Shown: positions 34,239 to 44,710 of the stretch, in pieces | Numbering within the stretch: position 1 is the stretch's first letter | Layout of the letters: each line of letters begins with the position of its first letter | Assembly: GCA_031761405.1 (NCBI GenBank) | Contig: JASEVX010000013.1 | Location: forward strand, 35,410,260-35,474,259 | Direction: 5' to 3' | Length of the DNA: 64,000 bases | DNA from: Serripes groenlandicus | Lineage: Eukaryota > Mollusca > Bivalvia > Cardiida > Cardiidae | Made by a program: the position numbers and the translations under genes | Notes under the pieces: generated by a model | Told to the model about the DNA's origin: nothing | The model's database searches: none | The model's input: the letters and a program-made list of their open reading frames with translations, nothing else

Positions 34239-34640
34239 CCATTTCCCACATACAGATGCATTTTAAAATATCTGCATTAGTTTGTTTGTTTGTTTGTTTG
34301 GAGTTTAACGCCGCTTTCAACAGCTTTGGTCATATCACGGCGGTCAGTGCACCTACCCATGTTTTCCTGGCTTTCTCACACCAGTACTTACACAACATTC
34401 TTTCGAAGCCACTGACTACTTTCTCACATAGATCAGAGGTGAGAGGCAATGGAAAACATCGCCCGAAAGAATGTCGCCGCAACCGGGTATCGAACCCGTG
34501 ACCTCCAGATCACGAGTCAGATACATCTGCATTAGAAGACTTTAACAAAATAACCTTTGTGGTAAAATGAGAAATTGCTCATAATGACCCATTGATGTCT
34601 TATGTAATTTTCATTCATGACACTATTTTAGAAGATCATC
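34239..34640. mobile_element. foldback MITE split by a SINE
   Basis: MITE left end (CATTTCCCACATACAGATG) and inner sequence (TGGTAAAATGAGAAATTGCTCATAATGA) are separated by the SINE at 34281-34524. Confidence 0.6.
34281..34524 (-). mobile_element. complete tRNA-derived SINE with target duplication
   Basis: The insertion is flanked by ATCTGCATTAG at 34270-34280 and 34525-34535. On the minus strand the head is GTGATCTGGAGGTCACGGGT followed by TCGATACCCGG (B-box-like). The element ends in AACGCCGCTTTCAACAG-type sequence reversed and a (CAAA)n tail, visible as TTTGTTTGTTTG at 34281. The duplication and simple tail show LINE-machinery retroposition. This is the best-preserved copy and a reference for the family. 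Confidence 0.85.
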
Positions 34641-34709
34641 AATTGATTAACCAATTACTCAAATCAATAACCATTGTAACCCTCTTAGGAAACTTAAGCA
34701 ACATGTGTA

Positions 34710-34980
34710 GCTCAATTCAGGGGTTGTGAGTTCAAACCCCAGCTTGGTCAATAATCTTTCCAAAATTTGACAAAGGTCTAAAAGCAACATGCGTCATTTG
34801 TCTTCCACCAATGGGTTAAAAGTCATTGTGGAAAAGCAGCCAGTTTCTTAGAAAATACTGTTTTGAGGGATACTGGTGTGAGGAAGCCAGGTAACAAATG
34901 GTTAGGTGAACTGGCCACCGTGATATGACTGAAAGATTGTTGAAAATGCATTAAATCCCAATCAAACAATATTGGGGTAA
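34710..34980 (+). mobile_element. tRNA-derived SINE, plus orientation
   Basis: Head GTAGCTCAATTCAGGGGTTGT followed by GAGTTCAAACCCC; body with CCAATGGGTTAAAAGTCATTG and GTGATATGACTGAAAGATTG; tail TTGAAAATGCATTAAATCCCA and ATCAAACAA. Confidence 0.7.
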
Positions 34981-35043
34981 TTTTGATTTGATACAACAGT
35001 GTGAAAGAGTGGTTACACAAGTCATTTCTTAGCTGTGTACCTG

Positions 35044-35273
35044 TTAACCCTCTCCCACATACAACAATATTGCAACACACTACTTTGAAAGCATATAGGC
35101 AAGATTATATTATATTTTTATAAGGGAAGGTTCAGTATATTAAAAGGAGTTGAAAACATTATGGCAAAAGGAGAAAATGCTCGTTTTGAGATTTTCTTTC
35201 TTCTGTTATAATGTTTTCCAAAGTCGTCTGCTGCAGAGGCATCATAACGTGTCTGTATATTGGAACGGGTTAA
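35044..35273. mobile_element. foldback MITE, full length
   Basis: TTAACCCTCTCCCACATACAA to GGAACGGGTTAA, 230 bp, both TTAA sites present, with AAAGTCGTCTGCTGCAGAGGC in the right arm. Confidence 0.75.
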
Positions 35274-35554
35274 CTATCATATCTTAAGAGTAGTCTGCTT
35301 TGAAAATACTCTTGAGAAATTTTGTAATATAAAATATTTTGGAAATAGTATTTCAATGCAGATTTGATAATGTATAGGCAAATGGACAGAATGCTTAATT
35401 TCATATTTAAAAAATTGTTTGCTTTGATAACATGCTAAAGAATATTTTGAAATTCCAAAAAATATGTTTTTGAAAGAGATTTTTGTACACGTATAAGGAT
35501 AATAATTTCAAAACTTCCCACTTAAGAGAAAGAACTAGTGACCTAACTATTTAA

Positions 35555-36470
35555 CACATTTTGCCCGACCAGATATGTCGACACTTCCGTATAGTGATTG
35601 GCATCGATATCATCCGTGACACAATGCTAAAATACATCATGATTTAAGTCTAAGGTTCTCCAACAACCATTTTAGTCTATACTCGCCATAACGTACCCAT
35701 ATGCAGTGCATGTAAATCAGCGAAACACAGAAAATGTAACACCCCTACTTTAAAGCAAGTGTCAAAAGAAACAACGATAAAGAATGACGTGTGTCAATGC
35801 AGAGCGGAGCTAAAGGAAATTCAAAATGCAAGGGAAAATGAACAAAATCAACAAAATCAACAAAACTTGATACGAGCTTGCTCCAGAAAATGTATTGAAG
35901 AATTAAAGAGAATCAAAAACCAAATAATTTCTTGGGCCGAAAAGCTGGCAAATGATATAGAAAACAAATAAAGTCAACTTCTCACCGAAATTGAAAGGGA
36001 TATTAAAGCAGTAGTCGGAATCAGCAATGAGATGCAAGATATCGTGAACTCGTTTGAAATCCTCGGAAAGAATATGGAAGAGGCAGCCTTCGTCCTTATG
36101 ATGAAAGAGAAAGGAAAGGAAACATTGAAGACGGGATACTGAAACAGATAAGGCCAGTTACGTTAGAGTTCCAGCAATCTGACAAACTTGTGACACTAAT
36201 GTCAGACTTAATCTCAATGGGCAGACTAGAAGTTAAAGAGAAACTGATCAGTAAATCTGAAACCGTTGAAAGACGAGAACATCAAATTCCTTTCCTTTCC
36301 TTTCTGGACATATCCTCTACGGAAAACTAGAAGTCAATTGAAACTTGAACCAGTTTTGTCTCAGGATGTACTTTTATCTCAAACGGGGAATAAGTAATTT
36401 GTAATAACGTCAATAAATATGTCAAAGTCTTAACATGCGACCTTAAAATGAAGAACGAACTGAATGATAA
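35555..36470 (+). pseudogene. TRIM-like copy 2, decayed
   Basis: Upstream flank (GACACTTCCGTATAGTGATTG, TCTAAGGTTCTCC) and coding sequence match 37480-38770. The 5' coding part is gone: the flank jumps near 35690 straight into the middle of the B-box region (AGTGCATGTAAATCAGCGAAA), an apparent deletion of about 370 bp relative to the other copy. The coiled-coil part (35759-35971, ...RACSRKCIEELKRIKNQIIS...) ends in a stop where the other copy reads CAA (Q). Further frameshifts follow, and similarity stops near 36470, where a dispersed repeat begins. Confidence 0.7.
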
Positions 36471-36479
36471 ATATGAACA

Positions 36480-36835
36480 GACTATACAGTACAATCTATA
36501 AGTTTGTCGGTTATGAAACAGATAAGGGCGAACATAAACATTCGAAATATTGATCGCCAAAATGGTTCATTATGCACTGCTTTCTTTTAGACGTTTTCGC
36601 CTAGTTTCCTTCCTGTATCAACGCGGAAAAAGTTGTAAAGGGAACCGTTGTTAAATAGGTTCGTCTTATCAGTATGGATAGTTTGCTGTTTTTAACGTAC
36701 CTACACACGATATCAGTTCAAGTAGTATAATAAATCTAAGCTACATAACCGACAAAGTTATAGCGTGGGGCGTACATATTGAAGAAACATTTTCATATTT
36801 AGGTAATACGTGTTGTCTGTCTGTCTGTCTGTCTC
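36480..36835. repeat. dispersed repeat ending in (GTCT)n, copy 2
   Basis: TTGTCGGTTATGAAACAGATAAGGG, TCAAGTAGTATAATAAATCTA and GGCGTACATATTGAAGA(A)ACA precede a short GTCT run. The same blocks occur in order at 54690-54890. Confidence 0.65.
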
Positions 36836-36848
36836 CAATAAAGATAAA

Positions 36849-37100
36849 GTTCTCATTTCACTTACTGTCTTGAAGTTTGACTTTTGTTAAGAATAATATG
36901 CTTTTAAAATAGTATCCTCTCAAATATAAACAAATCCTGCCTTGTCGATACACTAATACTCTTTAAAGCTATAAGTTCTCATTTCACTTACTGTCTTGAA
37001 GTTTGACTTTTGTTAAGAATAATATGCTTTTAAAATAGTATCCTTTCAAATATAAGCAAATCCTGCCTTGTCGATACACTAATACTCTTTAAAGCTATAG
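36849..37100. repeat. 2 x 126-bp tandem duplication
   Basis: GTTCTCATTTCACTTACTGTC to CTTTAAAGCTATA occurs at 36849 and 36975, nearly identical. Confidence 0.85.
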
Positions 37101-37474
37101 CTATATTCGTCGTCATGTCCTGTATTTTTATCTTTCTTTTGGGTGTTTCGGTTACATTTTTCCCACATCAAAACATTCTAAGTAATACTTAGTTGATAAA
37201 ACATTACTCTCTTTAAGCACAATATATTGTGAGTTAAACCATTCGTTATGAGCATTCAAATAAGGCCTTGTTCAAAACAAAAGGTAATTATTGAATTCAA
37301 AGGTTAGGATCAGGTTATTTTGTTCAAGTAATTATGAACTGAAAAAAAAAGCATTCCTCAATTAACAAACAGTCTATTTTGTGTATACCATACTATATGA
37401 ATATACTTTATATCATAAGTTATTGTGCGCAAGGGATTCAGGTTTTATTACAAAGAATGTCGATCAAAAATTAA
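37101..37474. other. no recognised feature
   Basis: AT-rich sequence ahead of the TRIM-like locus; no clear promoter element identified. Confidence 0.3.
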
Positions 37475-37683
37475 CATTATGCCCGATAAGATATCTTGAC
37501 ACTACCGTATAGTTATTGGCATCGATATCATCCGTAACGCAATGTTAAAATACATCATGACTTAGGTCTAAGGTTCTCCTACAACACTTTTAATTTATAC
37601 TCGTCTACTTTTATGTTTTACAGTTTTCATCTAAACATCGACGTTAAAACCATAAATCATCTTTTATCACGACAGGTTGAAAT

Positions 37684-39385
37684 TATGGCTGAAGCGATTC
37701 AAGCAAACCTGTCAGAGGAAGATTCGACTAAGATGTGTGATCCCTGTTTATTCAGGGGTATCAACACACAGGCTGGAATTCAATGTCAGGTTTGTTCAGA
37801 ATATATGTGTTACAAATGTGAAGCAGTCCATCGCAGTTCTAAAGCCTCACGTGATCATGAGCTTAAACCGTTTAAAGAATCACAAAGATTGTCGATTAAA
37901 CAACAGGCACTTATTTCGTCAATTATGGCATGTAATGTCCACCGTAAAGAGACCCTTACACAACTCTGCGTCAGCCATAACGTACCCACAGCAGTGCATG
38001 TAAATCAGCGAAACACAGAAAATGTAACACTAAGACTCTAAAGCAAGTGTCGAAAGAAAGAAAGATAAACAATTACGTGCTTCAATGCACAAATAATTCA
38101 AAGACTTTGTTATTCGATATAAAAGAAATTAAAGATTCAAGGGAAAATGAAAAAACAATGATACGAGCTTGCTCCAGAAAATGTATTCAAGAAGTAAAGA
38201 AAATCAAAAATCAAATAATTTCTTGGGCCGAAAAGCTGACAAAGGATATAGAAAACAAACAAAGTCAGCTTCTCACTGAAATAGAAGGGGATATCAGAGC
38301 AGTAGTCGAAATCAGCAATCAGATGCGAGATATCGTGAAATCAATTGAAATTCTCGGAAAGAATATTGAAGATGCGACCTTTGTCCTCATGATGAAAGAG
38401 AAAGGAAACATTGAAGACGGGATAAAAATGAAGGACGAGATACTGAAACAGATAAGGTCAGTTACGTTAGAGTTCCAGCAGTCCGACAAACTTGTGACCC
38501 TAATGCCAGAATTAACTTCATTGGGCAGACTAGAAATTAAAGAGAAACAGATCAGTAAACCTGAAACCGTTGAAAGACCAGGACATCAGATGTCCTTCCT
38601 TGACATATCCTCTACGAAAAACAAGAAGTCAATTGAAATTGGAACCAGTTTTGTCTCAGGATGTACTTTTATGTCAGATGGGGAATTAGTTATTTGGGAT
38701 AACGCCAATAAATCTGTCAAAGTCTTAACATGCGACCTTAAAATAAAGAATGAACTAAAGTTTGGGTCGTGTGTCTGGGATGTTGCGGTTGTGTCTAAGA
38801 CCGAGGTCATTGTGACTGAACCAGATTCAAAAAGTCTTCAATTCTTAAATATATCTAAGAACATTGAGAAGGTTGAATGTATTCCCGTCGGAATGAAATG
38901 TTGGGGAATTGACTGTCAAAATGAAAGACTATAATGTCAGTTGTCACGAGAACGAAGGAAAGGAAGGAATGGTAAAGGTGCTTACAATGGATGGTGTTTC
39001 CGTGAGCACCTTTAACATTAGTCAGGGTTATCCTTACAACATGGCCGTGAACAATTCCGGGGACAGAATCCTTGTAAGTACATCGAGATATGGTGTAGTG
39101 TGTATAGATAAAACGGACAATACACTATATACGTAATCTGACAATCAGCTTAAGCTGAGCAGTGGTTTGTTGTTGGACTCGAATGATAACTTCCTGGTAT
39201 GTGGGCAAAGTACCATCAATATACACGTGGTGAAGAGTGACGGTACTCGGCAAACTTCTATTCTTCCCCGTGATGACGGCGTGCACGGATTTAGTTGTTT
39301 AGCTTACAGACCCAGCGATAACACTCTGGTTATCGGACAGTGTTATAGCTCCGACTCACTTCTGGCCTTTAATAATCACATCTAA
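37684..39385 (+). pseudogene. TRIM-like B-box/coiled-coil/propeller protein, three lesions
   Basis: The ATG at 37684 begins MAEAIQANLSEEDSTK, then a B-box with the C-x2-C spacing CDPC...CQVCSEYMCYKCEAVH and a second Cys/His box (CNVHRKETLTQLCVSH). A frameshift near 37990 moves the reading frame; downstream sequence (AKHRKCNTKTLKQVSK) restores the box in another frame. A coiled coil follows (roughly 38100-38480), then a propeller: SVKVLTCDLKI, YNMAVNNSGDRILVSTSRYG and DGTRQTSILP. A second frameshift lies near 38925 and a stop at 39134-39136 where the 19-kb copy has TAT. The last frame ends DSLLAFNNHI at 39385. There is no RING domain, as in many expanded bivalve family members. TRIM-type proteins act in ubiquitin and antiviral pathways; this copy looks inactive unless sequencing errors explain all three lesions. 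Confidence 0.75.
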
Positions 39386-40330
39386 GTAAATAGAATACAC
39401 GACCGTTCAGAGTCACGGTACCACGCAAATGATTCTTCTTACGTATAACGGCAACTTGAGCGGAGCAGAACAGAAGAGAAAAAATACAAACAGGATAAAC
39501 AGCTCAACGTTGATAAACTATTATTATTTAAGTATCAATAAGAAAATATTTTTAAGATAGTAGGACAATACAAGTCCCGCGCACAAAAGATGTACTGCTT
39601 TTTAAATAGAGAGTTTTATCATTTCTATCCTCATTGTCTGACTTATTGTCCCAGTGATACCACGATGGTTATCGAAGACTTTTATTAATCACTTTTGGTC
39701 TAGAAAGAGTACAAGACCGTTCATTCATCCGAGTTCTTTTACATATTAGCCCTTTCCCACATACAACGTACACAACCTGCAGTAGACGACTATAAAACAT
39801 GTATGTAAAGAAATATGTCAATAAAAGTGCAACACATTAGTAAAAATCCTCTGTTGAAGATTCGTCTGAAAATGGGAAAGGGTAAAGTAATAGAAATCAG
39901 CTTAATGGACCATTGATATATTAAACTCACGTCTTGCCTTCACTATTTAGTAGAAAGAATACACAAACATGTATACACAGCAATCAATCTGTACTCATGC
40001 CTCCAATTATATCGACGCTTAATTGTGTATTGATAAAATTGAGGATATTTTTGAGATTATGGACCAAACAAAGCTATATATTGTTTCATTGACTATGTAT
40101 TAGAAGTAAATAAGATTAAGAAAATTTACAACGAGGTTAACTTATTGATATACGATGCGGTTCCTCTTTGTATTACATATGCGCATTAATGTACACTCAT
40201 CTTGATCTAGATTGTTTGCTTTCTATTCATGAAATGTTAACTAAATGAGAGCAATGGATATACAAGGACATAACGAACGTCAAGAACGGTGATATCAATT
40301 TCCGACATTCAGCAGGGTAATCTTCTCATA
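39386..40330. repeat. 3' flank shared with 19752-20900
   Basis: Same order of blocks as downstream of the 19-kb fragment, including AGTAAATAGAATACACGACCG, a shortened MITE (39746-39886), and TTCATGAAATGTTAACTAAAT. Confidence 0.65.
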
Positions 40331-40579
40331 TCCTTGTCAGGGGGAAATGAATCTTATAGCATGCTAAACACAGTAAAAACTCGGAAAACTCATTTAAGAT
40401 GCCGAATTTTGTAAATATAGATGCGAAAGCATAGCAAATAGGACCCGAACAAATCTCTTCTTTAATTGGATGTCAACGGTCAAGGTCAGCGTGACCTAAA
40501 GTGTGTACGCTACACGCTGTCCACCAACGTTGCGCACGCCTACATAATTTGGTAACTGTATGTGAATGTTATAGATTTG

Positions 40580-40842
40580 TTTTTGTTCGTTTTGAGTTTT
40601 TCGCCGCTTTAATCAATTATTCAGATATTTCACGGGGTTTACTGGGTAAGTTAACAGTTCTACTGGTCGATTTATCCTGGTACCAGCCAGTCAATCGTAT
40701 TGCTAACCCCGTAACCCTGAGCGCCAAGGAAGGCAGCTATAAATACCATTTATAATGTCTTTGGTATGACAAGGCTGGAATCGAACAAGCGACCTTCCGC
40801 ACCCGAGGCCTACGCTCTACCACTATACCACCGAGGCGGTCG
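40580..40842 (-). mobile_element. tRNA-derived SINE, reverse orientation
   Basis: On the minus strand: GCCTCGGTGGTATAGTGGTA followed by GAGCGTAGG (A-box region) and TCGCTTGTTCGATTCC (B box), then body (AAATGGTATTTATAGCTGCC) and tail (AAAGCGGCGAAAAACTCAAA). This head is the closest to a tRNA in the window but lacks a closing acceptor stem. Confidence 0.75.
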
Positions 40843-41035
40843 AAATGGTATAGGAGAAACTAAACTGCCAAGGTTGGGCGGTTGTACAGACAGACAAGGT
40901 GTATAACTTGTATATAGAGATTCCCTCATATGAGCTGATGGTTACGGATGTACATGTAGCACTACGATAGATTTATCGGTGTCAGGTGGTACTTATGAAT
41001 CTCAAGCAAAGGCCATGCTGTAACTGAAATACTGT

Positions 41036-41705
41036 TGACAACGGAGTAAATCACCAATAAATTAAACAAGACCATTGACTACGGATTACAAGTAACCAGA
41101 GAGACTGATGGTGAGATATTATGTAAGCGCAGTGCTGTAATTGAAATACTGTTGACAACGGCGTTAAGCAGCAATGAAACAAACAAGACCATTGACTACG
41201 GATTACTAGTAACCAGAGAGACTGAGGGTGTGATCTTATGGAAACGCAGTGCTGTAATTGAAATACTGTTGAAAACGGCGTAAAGCACCATTCAAACAAA
41301 CAAGACCATTGACTACGGATTACTAGTAATAAAAGAGACTGAGGGTGAGATATTATGGAAACGCAGTGATGTAATTGAAATACTGTTGAAAACAGCGTTA
41401 AGCAGCAATGAAACAAACAAGACCATTGACTATGGATTACTAGTAATTAGAGAGACTGATGGGTGTGATCTTATGGAAACGCAGTGCTGTAATTGAAATA
41501 CTGTTGAAAACGGCGTAAAGCACCATTCAAACAAACAAGACCATTGACCACGGATTACTAGTAATTAGAGAGACTGATGGGTGTGATCTTATGGAAACAC
41601 AATGCTGTAACTGAAATACTGTTGAAAACGGCGTTTAGCACTATTCAAACAAACCAGACCATTGGCCATGAATTACTATCTATTGTTACGAAAGAGACTT
41701 AGAGT
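41036..41705. repeat. 6 x 117-118-bp tandem array containing a SINE tail
   Basis: GACCATTGACTACGGATTACT recurs at 41070, 41187, 41304, 41421, 41539 and 41657. Each unit contains AAATACTGTTGAAAACGGCG followed by TTAAGCA, equal to the SINE tail (TACTGTTGAAAGCGGCGTTAA at 54642). Units alternate between CAGCAATGAAACAAAC and CACCATTCAAACAAAC variants in copies 2-5, suggesting dimer-wise expansion. Confidence 0.85.
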
Positions 41706-41813
41706 GAGATTGTACTAAGTGAAGGACTCTTCAACACAGGGGGAATTTAACCGTTACTACCTGGCTTGTGTAACGAAACGTTTATTTTAGTTTACTTTAA
41801 CCTGTATCTATCT

Positions 41814-42480
41814 ACGGTGGCACAGAGGTGACATGTGTGCGATTTTATTTATCTCGTTCCCACGAGATATTATGTCGTTCCCACGAGATAATTAAGTCGT
41901 TCCCACGAGATAATAACTCGTTCCCACGAGATAATAACTCGTTCCCACGAGATAATAACTCGTTCCCACGAGATAATTAAGTCGTTCCCACAAGATAATA
42001 ACTCGTTCCCACGAGATATTATGTCGTTCCCACGAGATAATTAAGTCGTGGGAACAAGATAATAACTCGTTCCCACGAGATAATAAGGCGTGGGAACGAG
42101 ATAATTAAGTCGTTCCCACGAGATAATAACTCGTTCCCACGAGATAATTAAGTCGTTCCCACGAGATAATAACTCGTTCTCACGAGATAATAACTCGTTC
42201 CCACGAGATAATAACTCGTTCCCACGAGATAATAACTCGTTCCCACGAGATAATTAAGTCGTTCCCACAAGATAATAACTCGTTCCCACGAGATATTATG
42301 TCGTTCCCACGAGATAATTAAGTCGTGGGAACAAGATAATAACTCGTTCCCACGAGATAATAAGTCGTGGAAACGAGATAATTAAGTCGTTCCCACGAGA
42401 TAATAACTCGTTGCCACGAGATATTATGTCGTGGGAACGAGATTAATAAAATCGCACACATGTCACCTCTGTGCCACCGT
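41814..42480. mobile_element. TIR-bounded element filled with palindromic minisatellite
   Basis: Terminal inverted repeats of about 52 bp (41814-41865 and 42429-42480) start ACGGTGGCACAGAGGTGACA and have one mismatch at position 37. The sequence ATCTATCT flanks both ends directly (41806-41813, 42481-42488), an 8-bp target duplication. The ~560-bp interior is made of 21-22-bp units (CTCGTTCCCACGAGATAATAA and variants), each containing a CTCGT...ACGAG inverted repeat. A few units are flipped (GTGGGAACGAG). A longer repeat of 277 bp is superimposed. No frame. An 8-bp duplication fits hAT, P, Merlin-like and a few other DNA-transposon groups; the termini do not match one I recognise. Confidence 0.85.
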
Positions 42481-42488
42481 ATCTATCT

Positions 42489-42950
42489 AATAGCAAAGTT
42501 AATATTTCCCACTTTCCCACATACAGCGATTATGACGCCTTAGAAAACATGCAGTCAAACTTATAGACAAATATGGTTATATGGTAGTAATGGCTGCCCT
42601 CCTTGGCGCATAGGGTTGCCCTTGCATCTGCACTGTAATATCACAATCTATACTAGTGGAATGAAGCTTTTAATAACCTTTTGTTATTAATTTATGAACT
42701 GTGTATAGCTTAATATCAACAAATCTGATGTTTTCGTCTCGCCATATCACTTTTATGGATTAGCAATTGCTTAAAGATTATTATATCAGCGGACATTTAA
42801 ACGCGCAAATGCGCAGGTTTAACGTGGTTCACATTGTACTTAACTGTCGGTTGAAACAACACGTAAGGGGTTGGGGGAGAGGTGTAAATCAAGTCTGTTT
42901 AGTTTAAACTTAGCTATTTTAAATCGATTTTTAAACACGTTCTTACAATT
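42489..42950. other. no recognised feature
   Basis: Mixed sequence. CCCACTTTCCCACATACAGCG at about 42510 looks like one isolated MITE end. Confidence 0.3.
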
Positions 42951-42954
42951 AACA

Positions 42955-43080
42955 TAATATTTACGCCGCTTGCATCAGATGTTAGTGTATCACGACATGT
43001 CCTGGGCAGACTACCAGTCACGTGATTACCGGTCCATTTATCTTGGCACTAGCCAGTCAGTCGTAATGCTACAGTTAAGA
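42955..43080 (-). mobile_element. SINE fragment
   Basis: TTTACGCCGCTTGCATCAGA to GCACTAGCCAGTCAGTCGTA, matching the tail half of the 17985 and 61590 copies. Confidence 0.5.
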
Positions 43081-43555
43081 ACATCTTGAAATTGACACAT
43101 TTACCGTTCACGCTCCGCTCAGTTAAAATCAGTTAAAACTAACAGCTTTTTAGACTAACAGAACCCAAGAAGAAACGTCCCCAGTGAATTCAAGAGACAT
43201 ATCAGGTGTCCAAAAAAGGAATTTTGAACAAGTTTTCTAAAAGACTTGACTGGAGACATATCCATGGCCGAGACGGATTTATATGGGCATGCCTTGTGCT
43301 GTACGCGTGTTTTAAACACAATTTAAAAAAATGTTTTTACAAGTGATAAAGGATGTGATAATCAAAAATGAATCTTAACAAGGTACATTGCATGTCAGGA
43401 CCACTGCGATGCTTTAAAAGAACCCGCCCTGCAGCTAATTTAATTCAAGTAAGTATAAAAACATCTTGCAAAACTGTTAAATCTTAAGAATTGGAAAATG
43501 CACAATTGATTTTAATTCGAAAGCATTGTGAGAAGTATAATTGCACATCGTCAAC

Positions 43556-43781
43556 TGTAACATTATTCTATTAATGGGCAATTACCCAAGTTATTGGTAG
43601 CATTAACTCGTAAGAGTTATCCTTCTTTGAATGCTATTTGCCTTGATTATCAAGATGTGAACCCCAGTTTTTATAAATAAAATGGTTGAACTGCACGTTG
43701 TTTACAACTCTCCATAACATGATCCGTATTCATAACGTTAGGGCTTTAGTGTGTCATTACAAAGTCTACCATAACGTTACA
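43556..43781 (+). repeat. 5' LTR of the outer element
   Basis: 226 bp, TGTAAC...GTTACA. Contains the short hairpin AACTCGTAAGAGTT and a TTTATAAATAAAA TATA-like/polyadenylation-like segment near 43670. Confidence 0.9.
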
Positions 43782-43799
43782 TGGTGTCAGAATTAACTA
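43782..43799 (+). other. primer-binding site
   Basis: TGGTGTCAGAATTAACTA abuts the LTR; TGG matches a tRNA CCA end. The same TGGTGTCAGAA follows the LTR of the nested element. Leucine tRNA is a likely primer, judged from memory only. The first ATG of the long frame (43781) overlaps this site. Confidence 0.7.
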
Positions 43800-43841
43800 G
43801 ATTAAGGACTAAATATGGATCTTACCGCATTCCACCTCCCA

Positions 43842-44449
43842 AAATGGACTGGGAATCGACGAACCTTCCTGATGCTTGGCGGAAGTTCAAAAACCATGTG
43901 GAGCTGATTTTCTCAGGACCCTTACACGACAAGGACGAGGAGATTCAGTGTTCATATCTACTACTGTGGGTCGGCGAAAAGGGCAGGGACATTCATAATA
44001 CCTGGACAATATCGGCGGAAGACGGAAAGTTATTGAAAACTTTTTACGACAGGTACGCCGCTTATGTACAACCAAAACTCAACCCAGTATTTGCTCGTTA
44101 CAAGTTCAACAACGAGACCCAAGGACAATTTTTTTTTGATCAATATGTTACAAAGATTAAGCTTCTGGCAGGGGACTGCTCCTACAAGGATCATACCGAC
44201 GAAATGATCAGGGACCGTATCGTTTTCGGGGTCAGCTCTCAAAAGGTGAGAGAAAAACTTATTAATGAAGGTGAAAAACTAACACTTGAAAAGTGTATAA
44301 GCATTGGACAAAGCTTTGAATACTCGCAACAACAGCTGAAGACTATGTCAGCGTCATCCGATGTACATTCAGTAAACTCAGGGCATTCCGATCGTTCCAC
44401 GACGTCACGACCGTCACACTTCAAGGGAAAGGGACATAACTCGAGCAGA
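43842..44449 (+). CDS. gag: gag, 5' part, interrupted by a nested LTR element
   Basis: The open frame runs from an ATG at 43781 (overlapping the primer site) or more plausibly 43842 (MDWESTNLPDAWRKFKNHVE) to the nested insertion at 44450. It shows the retrotransposon Gag core (DAWRKFKNHVELIF, LLLWVGEKGRDI, FNNETQGQFFFDQYVTKIKL, RDRIVFGV, REKLINEGEKLTLEKCISIG), an assembly domain that packages element RNA. The zinc knuckles are on the far side of the insertion at about 48300-48430. Excision with loss of one CAGA copy would keep the frame. The residues displayed after 44449 in the open frame are nested LTR sequence, not Gag. Confidence 0.85.
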
Positions 44450-44710
44450 TGTAGTGAAAGTCTACTTTGTCCTTTGTGTTTTAGACCATTCCTTTTGGTC
44501 AGTTGTTTATGTCCAGAAAACTCTGGTTCCCAGTTTAGAGGAACCAGCCAACCATGTGACTTTTACATGGCCCACTTGGACCAAGGCAGCTAAGCAGTGC
44601 AGACGTGTATTACTTAGACTGATGACTGAGACAGACAAGACTCTTTAAGACCAAGCGAATGATAATATAATGCAGGTTATAGTGTTACCTACGGGTGAGT
44701 GAACACAACA
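44450..44710 (+). repeat. 5' LTR of the nested element
   Basis: 261 bp; includes an 8-bp hairpin CTGGTTCC...GGAACCAG and GACCATTCCTTTTGGTC. Contains ATAATATAATGC near its 3' third. Confidence 0.88.

Noticed and set aside
41840..42440. CRISPR-like appearance of regularly spaced palindromic repeats
   Set aside because: The units are contiguous 21-22-bp satellite units without unique spacers, inside an element with inverted ends, in a eukaryotic genome.
44454..44648. Identical 64-residue frames at 44454 and 48014
   Set aside because: They are the two LTRs of the nested element, not genes.
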